This document shows positions 58,445 through 64,000 of a stretch of 64,000 nucleotides of DNA, one piece after another. Position 1 is the first letter of the stretch; each line of letters starts with the position of its first letter. Origin of the DNA: Gracilaria caudata (Eukaryota; Rhodophyta; Florideophyceae; Gracilariales; Gracilariaceae); contig JASCIV010000010.1 in assembly GCA_030374735.1 (NCBI GenBank), positions 22,747 to 86,746 of the forward strand, written 5' to 3'. The notes below the pieces were generated by a model. It was not told the origin of the DNA. It saw only the letters and a list, made by a program, of their open reading frames with translations, and did no database searches. The translations under genes were made by a program, and so were the position numbers.

Positions 58445-59814
58445 CAAAGGCCACGTCCCCCATCCACTCTACTTAGTTCTCTCTACTACATATGGGCACC
58501 CGAACATTTTGTGACACTCGAAAAACTAACACTTTGTACATTGATAGGTAGGTAATACCTTTTCACCATCGTAAACACCCAAAACATCTCGCCTTCTGAG
58601 ATGTTCTAGCAACGTTTGTCGTGAATGCTATTCACGTTTTCTTGAGAGGACATCTTCATCTTTAAAGACCCGATTGCAACAGGCACCGAGAGGGACTGTT
58701 CCAAACTCAGACGAAGCATCAAGTGCAGTTTGGAAGCTGCGCCTCGGAGTATTATCGACTTTTCTCTTGCTTTACTGGGACTGGAACTACTGGGACCTAC
58801 GATTCGTGACCCCAGTGATAAAAGTGGCACAGAAAAGCCGTGAATCTGATATTAACTTTGAGGATGGCAGTTGCAAATATGTACGGCGGTGGAGCTGGCA
58901 AGAAATCCCTTAAGTGGAGGATTTCATGGACGAGAACTCATGGTACCTTGCAACAGAGTTGTGCTCTGAAACTTGCCTGTGTTCTGGGCATCCTTCATCA
59001 CGCCTGCGTGATCGCAGATTATAAACAATGTACAGCGCGGCGGCGTATCTGTTACCGAGACGAATGACAAGTTCTACCGTATCGCGGTACTCTGTAGATG
59101 AAGCTTATCGTCGCCGACATCTTGAAGTACGTGAACGCTATGCTTGCTTTGCCGGCCCTAAGCATCCTGCTGCTTAGACTCCCATTTTCATCTTTTTGCG
59201 ATGACCATCTACTCGGAACACTACATGATTCTGTAAAACTCCTCTTCGATCCTACAGTGCGGGGACAGCGTAGAACTCCGTAGTTGTGCGTTACGAGCCG
59301 TCTCCGTCTCGTCGGACTACGGCAACTGCTTTGCCATGGTCGCACTGCGACCATCGCAGTATGTTGAGAAAAAGCGAAGTCACTCTAGCGCAGTACTACA
59401 CTGTCCATGTTCCGTCGCTCCACCCGGTGGCGTCCGGTATGGCGAAAAAAGTGTCGCGTAGCACATGTGGGACTAATGTCAAGAAAGATGCCGTTGTTTT
59501 CAGGTGCCGGTTCATCCACTCCTCACGTCGTGAGCTGCTCCGAGCTTTGCTGCGTGCGGGAAAGAACTGTCACAGTCACAGTTACTAACTTAAGGCTGTT
59601 GTCCAAAATAAAGAAGACCATCCCAGAGATGAAACGGCGTCGAAGATGGGGCATCTACAGTGGAGGCACGTGACTTGAGAATCTCCGTGCCTCTTTGATT
59701 CCGTTACAGATATTTTTTGCATTCTTATTTGACGTTTCGTGAGCAACATGTCCCCTGAAGGTCGCGGAGCTGACGAAGAGATCATCGGTGCTACCGCGCC
59801 CAAAGCTCCGTGCC
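58445..59814. other. Intergenic region without a supported gene
   Basis: 1.4 kb. Small frames of 60-106 codons overlap on both strands with no family features. The SET gene's frame is open back to ATG 59788. An old decayed gene cannot be excluded. Confidence 0.45.
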
Positions 59815-61347
59815 ATGGTCCGTCTTCAAAACGGCTTTGTACTCACCCCCCGCCCCCCCCTCCCATGTACATTTCGAATCCAATCAGCCTTAAATCGAAG
59901 ATGGAAGTGTTCGGCAACGCCTTCTTCCCCAGATCAAAAGCTATCCGAGCTTCTGACCTGGTGCCAGCAAGTGGGAGTATCGTCCCCTTCTCTCACAGTC
60001 CGCACCCAAAACGGATTACGCGGACTTTTTGCAACTCGAGACATTCATCGCGGAGATGAGCTCTTCTGTATCCCATGTTCATCAGCGCTGCGAGTAGATG
60101 CTATCAACGTTCGACCACCACCAATGCAAGTGCTTACAAGCCTTGATTCGTCATTTTGGAATGGCGCGCCATGGCACCTAAGGCTTACTATTTTGCTGTT
60201 GGATGCATATCTTGCTGGAACTTCTTCTTACTTTCATGCCTATGTAAATGCGTTACCTGCTGAGCCTAATTCCGTATTATGGGCATATCAGCGGTTAGGA
60301 CGTTCTTCTCTTGTTTCACAACTTTCTCCTTATCATATGATTGATTCGGCTGATTTATATCGCCGCACCATCAAATCAAAGTTTATACACTTTCAACAGT
60401 CCTTGCCGCAACATTTACGTCATCTTGTGTCGTTACAACAATTTTGTTGGGCGTCTTCGAATGTTGTAAGTCGGGCGTTTGGTATACCTCCGCCGTCCTC
60501 ATCATCTAAAAAACCGGTTGGGTTTGCAATGTTCCCAATGTTGGACATGGCAAATGGATCGGTTCAAGTTCCTACTAGAATACAATATGACAGCAAAAAT
60601 GATTGTATCCGGGTAGTGACAGGTGCTTCCTTCTCACCTGGGGAGCAAGTTTATGTTTCATATGGATACAAATCAAACGATGATTTCATGTTCTTCTACG
60701 GTTTCGTTGAAGCGAATAACCCGTCAAACACTGTTACTGTAACTGACTTTCGAGAGTGGATGCTGAAGTTGGCGCATCAGCAAATTTTCCCTTTATGGGA
60801 TCGAAAGCTTGCCATCTTAAGACGTATGGGACTGGCAAAGAAGGACAATGTATTTGCATTTCATATGGACAAACTCGATGACGGTCTAATGGCTGCTCTT
60901 AGAATCACCCTTGCTACCGCTCACCAGCTCGACGTGTTTGAACACAACATGCAATCCAAACCCGTGTCCAAGAAGTTCGTCACTATTGATTTGCAGAATG
61001 AGGTGAAAGCCTGGGATGCAATTTCCGAAAAGTGTCACAATCTCCTTGCAGACCTTCCGCAACTCACAGAGGCAGATGAAGAAAGTCTGAACAAAATTCT
61101 ACAGCGCAGGCCATGCACGGCAGCGTGGGACTTTGGAAGACCTCGCTCTGAGGGAGAATTATTGTTTTGCCATGAACGTCTTCGTGTGTTAAGGGCCACT
61201 TTCGAACGTGTGTCACATTTTTCAAAGGTGAGTCAGTCAGTGGGTAGAATATGCACGGTATTGATGCCTCCGTCCCAACAGCTGTTGCGTGCAGACTTGT
61301 TCCAGTTTGCATCTGAAGGTTTTGGATCGAGTGAACAGGCTTGGTAA
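59815..61347 (+). CDS. SET-domain protein of the LSMT/SETD3 family
   Basis: 510 residues from ATG 59815 (MVRLQNGFVLTPRPPLP); ATG 59788 would add nine. The Arg/Pro/Ser-rich first 45 residues suggest plastid targeting. The SET domain starts GLRGLFATRDIHRGDELFCIP. It continues with the i-SET part and FPMLDMANGS, then GEQVYVSYGYKSNDDFMFFYGF, and a helical substrate-binding C-terminus. The family includes Rubisco large-subunit lysine and SETD3 histidine methyltransferases. The usual D..NH.. motif here reads DMANGS, with Gly for His. A 54-nt in-frame segment (61228-61281) has perfect splice ends and may be spliced out in some transcripts. The substrate is unknown. Confidence 0.85.
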   Translation: MVRLQNGFVLTPRPPLPCTFRIQSALNRRWKCSATPSSPDQKLSELLTWCQQVGVSSPSLTVRTQNGLRGLFATRDIHRGDELFCIPCSSALRVDAINVRPPPMQVLTSLDSSFWNGAPWHLRLTILLLDAYLAGTSSYFHAYVNALPAEPNSVLWAYQRLGRSSLVSQLSPYHMIDSADLYRRTIKSKFIHFQQSLPQHLRHLVSLQQFCWASSNVVSRAFGIPPPSSSSKKPVGFAMFPMLDMANGSVQVPTRIQYDSKNDCIRVVTGASFSPGEQVYVSYGYKSNDDFMFFYGFVEANNPSNTVTVTDFREWMLKLAHQQIFPLWDRKLAILRRMGLAKKDNVFAFHMDKLDDGLMAALRITLATAHQLDVFEHNMQSKPVSKKFVTIDLQNEVKAWDAISEKCHNLLADLPQLTEADEESLNKILQRRPCTAAWDFGRPRSEGELLFCHERLRVLRATFERVSHFSKVSQSVGRICTVLMPPSQQLLRADLFQFASEGFGSSEQAW

Positions 61348-61428
61348 TAATGCGCACTTCTTTGTAGAAGAAAGACTAATTTACCCACATCTGTCTACTT
61401 AACCCCGATTTACTGCATACTTCAGACA

Positions 61429-62250
61429 TTACATCAAAAACGGTTCTTTGAGGGAAGAGACGTCATCTGGAACTGCCGTTCTGCATTCGAATTTTTGCTC
61501 CAAACCCGCTCTTGCACGTTTACAACACACCTCCAACATCTGCAGAGAAAGCAATTGAAAATCCCCAGGTGTGACTCGACAAACTCGATCAATTCGCGGT
61601 TCTGCGTTTGCGGTACATGTGTCCAGAACCGCAACCTCCTCTTCTGCTCCTAATGGGGAACTGTTCGTAAGAAACGCGGAGCGACCACTGACAACGAAGT
61701 ATGAACGTTCACTTTGGACCTCTTGAAGACATTCACATATCCACACCCCGCCCGTTCTCGGGCTTATGAATCGTACAAATTCTGCTCCGCATCTGTCCGT
61801 TTTGAATGATAACGGTTGATTCACTGCCATCTCAAGTTGATTTAACTCAGATGCAACACATTTTCGAATGATGGGTGTGGCAATACGCTGAAACTCTTCC
61901 GACCCTCTTTGGCACGCTTGCAGGAGACGTTGTTGATTTTCACGCTGGCAACGTAGAATCGCTTGCTCATGACCCATAGTATCTTGAAAAGGTTGCAAAT
62001 CTTGTTGAACCCGGCCAAGAATGTTTGTGATTCCTTCGTCATCGATGCATCTGCAAACCCATACATGTCTGTTCTGAAAAATTACCAGCCTGTTTACATT
62101 GATACGACAAACCCTTTGAGATTGTGCAATGGTTCTGGCGAGAGTGAGATCCTTTTGGTTCCCTACTGAAAGTACAGTGAGCAACATCATAATGATAGTG
62201 ACCGATGGGAATGTTATGCTGTTAGATCGACTGCGCATTTTGGTGGTCAT
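61429..62250 (-). CDS. Secreted Cys-rich protein with two internal repeats
   Basis: 273 residues. An N-terminal signal peptide (SVTIIMMLLTVLSVG after a basic MRSRSNS) ends near residue 31. Repeat A: CRINVNRLVIFQNRHVWVCRC; repeat B: CGAEFVRFISPRTGGVWICEC. Each is followed by a helical segment with further paired Cys (CQRENQQRLLQACQRG..IIRKC; CTANAEPRIDRVCRV..LLEVCC-like). The spacing W-[VI]-C-x-C is shared, so the protein is probably an internal duplication stabilised by disulfides. I do not recognise the family. It is convergent with the SET gene, 81 bp between stops. Confidence 0.65.
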   Translation of the reverse strand: MTTKMRSRSNSITFPSVTIIMMLLTVLSVGNQKDLTLARTIAQSQRVCRINVNRLVIFQNRHVWVCRCIDDEGITNILGRVQQDLQPFQDTMGHEQAILRCQRENQQRLLQACQRGSEEFQRIATPIIRKCVASELNQLEMAVNQPLSFKTDRCGAEFVRFISPRTGGVWICECLQEVQSERSYFVVSGRSAFLTNSSPLGAEEEVAVLDTCTANAEPRIDRVCRVTPGDFQLLSLQMLEVCCKRARAGLEQKFECRTAVPDDVSSLKEPFLM

Positions 62251-63412
62251 AGTAAGGGATTTCCAGATTCGAATGAGTCAGCCGCCGTATTGGGTGATGT
62301 TATCTTACCACCAACTAGTACGTTTGATGGCGTCCGCCGCGGCTGAGCTACAGGGTGCTTTACATTGTCAACAGAAGGGGAAGAATATGTCGTGATACAT
62401 TGTGGAAGGGGCCCTGTTCTTGTCGCTATCAACATGAGGTGTGCTTGTTCCGAGCTCGGAATACAGCAGCCAAGCGTATGGACGTATGAACATTAGCCCG
62501 TAGCTGATATTGTATGAGGGTTAACCATCTTATCTCATGAGCACAACGTAAAGGAAGATGTGATTCTAAGTGTTTGGGTGAACCTGAGTGGTAGGTAGCG
62601 TTCCCTTCGTAACCCTTAACCAGGAGCGTTCAAACAAACCCTCGCTGTACTCTGTACTGAAGACATCATCAACGTATACATACACCTTTACCTACCCACA
62701 TTGCCACCTGACATGTCTTCTACAAACGCATCTCGCAAGTGCAACCTTACAAGCATGAGAGTTTGAACTATGAATATCGTCGACAAGTGCCATGCTAACG
62801 AGGGTTGCCCTTGGTACCAGGGTTAGCTGATTAGTAGTCAACCAAACCACCGGGCTCTCAAAGTGCACTTCAGGCAAGTCGATTATTCGCTTTACAATGG
62901 AACTGAAATATATCCATACTTTACGATTGTTGCTTTCAAAATTGTGGACAGATATTTGTATGTCACGTAGAGTTGAAGCGGAGAATGATAAGCGATGTGG
63001 CTGCGCGCTCGAATCGAAAGGACACTGTAAGTCAATAAAGCATGGACAAGCAAAATCAGGTCTCCCAAAGAGAGCGAGATGAGGTACGGCAAATATGAGG
63101 ACGGTATCGTCAATGCGACCTTCGAATCGGGGATTGCGTCGTATGGGTTTTCGAAGAATTCCCAAACTCTGTGCATGGGCTTCAGGACGGTCACTTCCTG
63201 TTTCTAGGTCTTATTTACGAAGCGAGCAAGTGTTCCACACGATGATCATGATGGACCTCGTTCTATTCCTGCGAGCACACCCATTCCGACAGCCACAAAA
63301 CTTCCTCAGCTCGCGCAGCCGCCCATTTCGTCATCGAAATCTCAATCATGCCAAAATATTGCCTGCAAGACGTCCCCTCCCTTGACCACATTGTTCAATA
63401 CATGCTTTTTGT
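62251..63412. other. Intergenic region without a supported gene
   Basis: 1.2 kb. A frame of 157 codons (62692-63165, minus) and an overlapping 100-codon frame lack family features. No targeting or domain signal. It may be flanking DNA of the retroelement to the right. Confidence 0.4.
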
Positions 63413-63449
63413 CAGCCACGTGTGGTGCACGCCGCACCACACGTGGCTG
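63413..63449. repeat. Perfect 16-bp inverted repeat, 5-nt loop
   Basis: Arms 63413-63428 and 63434-63449 (cagccacgtgtggtgc and its exact complement) around loop acgcc. It contains CACGTG-type E-box sequence (ccacgtg) in each arm. Confidence 0.85.
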
Positions 63450-63463
63450 GGAGCTCACCTTAA

Positions 63464-63501
63464 CCCTCCCCGTCGTCGCGAGTGCGACGACGAGGGGAGG
63501 G
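63464..63501. repeat. Second strong stem-loop, 15-16 bp stem with a 2-nt bulge
   Basis: Stem gtcgtcgc/gcgacgac with loop gagt, then a ga bulge on the right, then ccctcccc/ggggaggg. It starts 15 bp after the first hairpin. Confidence 0.8.
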
Positions 63502-63632
63502 CAAGCATCGAGAAGTAAACGACAAAAAGGGGTAGCTGGCCCCCGTCACTTTGTGCAGCTTTCATGGTACTCTCGAGGAGGGCCTCTTCGTCTTGCTCAT
63601 CGTTCAATTCCTGCTGTGAAGACAATTCTAGC

Positions 63633-64000
63633 ATGTCGTCGAATGCAACAGCCGCGTCGTCTAGCACAACCCGCGTTGTGTTTGACGGTAAGTCGTCGTC
63701 AGATGTAGCACGCTTTTTTTTGCCTACAAAAATGTAATCATGCGCGGAAAAAGTAATTCTGATAAGGCTCTTAACCTTCTTTGTCACTGGGAAGGGGCCG
63801 CTTTCGACTTCTATTATGAAAACTTCTCGTCGAATGGGAGCCTTACGGAGGAGGCTGGACGCTATGACGATGTCAAATCTCGATTCCTGGCCGAGTTCTC
63901 AAGGAAGAGCCCGCCGGAGGAAGATGTTAGAATTGCAGTCGCCGCTTCTTTGGACGCAAAGGACGTCACGGCCTCTCTTAGTAGGCTGGACTCGTTGTAC
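63633..64000 (+). mobile_element. Retroelement gag-like reading frame, 5' end only, with an internal frame change
   Basis: From ATG 63633 a frame reads a Ser/Thr/Ala start, then RVVFDGKSSSDVARFF, like the N-terminus of Gag proteins of LTR retrotransposons. It stops at 63735-63737. A second frame, open from the T-run at 63714-63721 (first ATG 63740) to the window end, has KALNLLCHWEGAAFDFYYE and YDDVKSRFLAEF, the next conserved parts of such Gag domains. The two parts are in different frames that meet at a run of eight T. That may be a mutation, a sequencing or assembly error, or programmed frameshifting. An intron starting at the gtaagt at 63688 is an alternative. LTRs, protease and reverse transcriptase, if present, lie beyond the edge. 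Confidence 0.6.

Noticed and set aside
62692..63165. 157-codon minus-strand frame
   Set aside because: No domain, targeting or repeat signal and a competing overlapping frame of 100 codons; could be chance at this length.
1..64000. CRISPR arrays, bacterial operons, riboswitches, Rho-independent terminators
   Set aside because: The window is eukaryotic; no regularly spaced repeats; the hairpins at 63.4 kb lack a following T-run.
1..64000. tRNA and rRNA genes
   Set aside because: Reading the gaps by eye I saw no convincing cloverleaf with A and B boxes and no rRNA-like sequence; a covariance search was not possible.

Overview
This is eukaryotic nuclear DNA. Evidence for that: DDB1, ribosomal protein L26, CLPTM1, TIP41, a B-type-like CDK, C2H2 and bZIP transcription factors, an SMP/EF-hand/C2 tether, and at least seven spliceosomal introns of 54-132 nt. 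Plastid-linked genes point to an alga: a thioredoxin with a transit peptide, a plastid-type ACT-repeat protein, an N-terminally extended histidinol dehydrogenase, an organellar glutamyl-tRNA synthetase, an LSMT/SETD3-like SET protein and a plant-type C2 phospholipase D. Compactness (about one gene per 2 kb), mostly intronless genes and mixed GC suggest a red alga. This is inference; a compact green picoalga is not excluded.

Layout. At 1-465 lies the N-terminus of a BLTP1/Csf1-type lipid-transfer protein (minus, runs off the edge), divergent from DDB1 (1202-4630). From about 4.2 to 20 kb the DNA is very GC- and CpG-rich. It holds a secreted DUF2135 protein, a dsRBD/Q-P-rich protein, a mitochondrial carrier, a Cys-rich unknown, a small basic protein with a PP1-docking motif, a zinc-finger protein, two related bZIP factors in tandem, and CLPTM1. 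From 20 to 35 kb composition is ordinary: ACT-repeat protein, phospholipase D, TIP41, a helical protein possibly of Mediator, GluRS, RPL26, the SMP/EF/C2 protein and an acidic unknown. The stretch 35.5-38.7 kb has no gene but contains a near-perfect 56-bp hairpin.

From 38.7 to 62.3 kb come a type II glycosyltransferase, thioredoxin, RTRAF, TAM41, a CDK, a five-finger C2H2 factor, PanB, phosphoacetylglucosamine mutase, a HisC/CobD-like aminotransferase head-to-head with histidinol dehydrogenase, a CNNM/CorC-type transporter, a SET protein and a secreted Cys-rich repeat protein. The last 600 bp carry two strong hairpins and the start of a retroelement gag-like frame, interrupted at a run of eight T.

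Genes are mostly in divergent or convergent pairs, some with very short 3' gaps (13, 34 and 50 bp). Themes are metabolism (pantothenate, histidine, UDP-GlcNAc, cardiolipin precursor), membrane lipids and contact sites, and transcription or cell-cycle control. No obvious multi-gene system stands out. The observations most worth a second look are the long hairpin at 37 kb, the HisC-like/HisD pair, the frame change in the retroelement, the altered SET motif with a possible exitron, and several unrecognised proteins.
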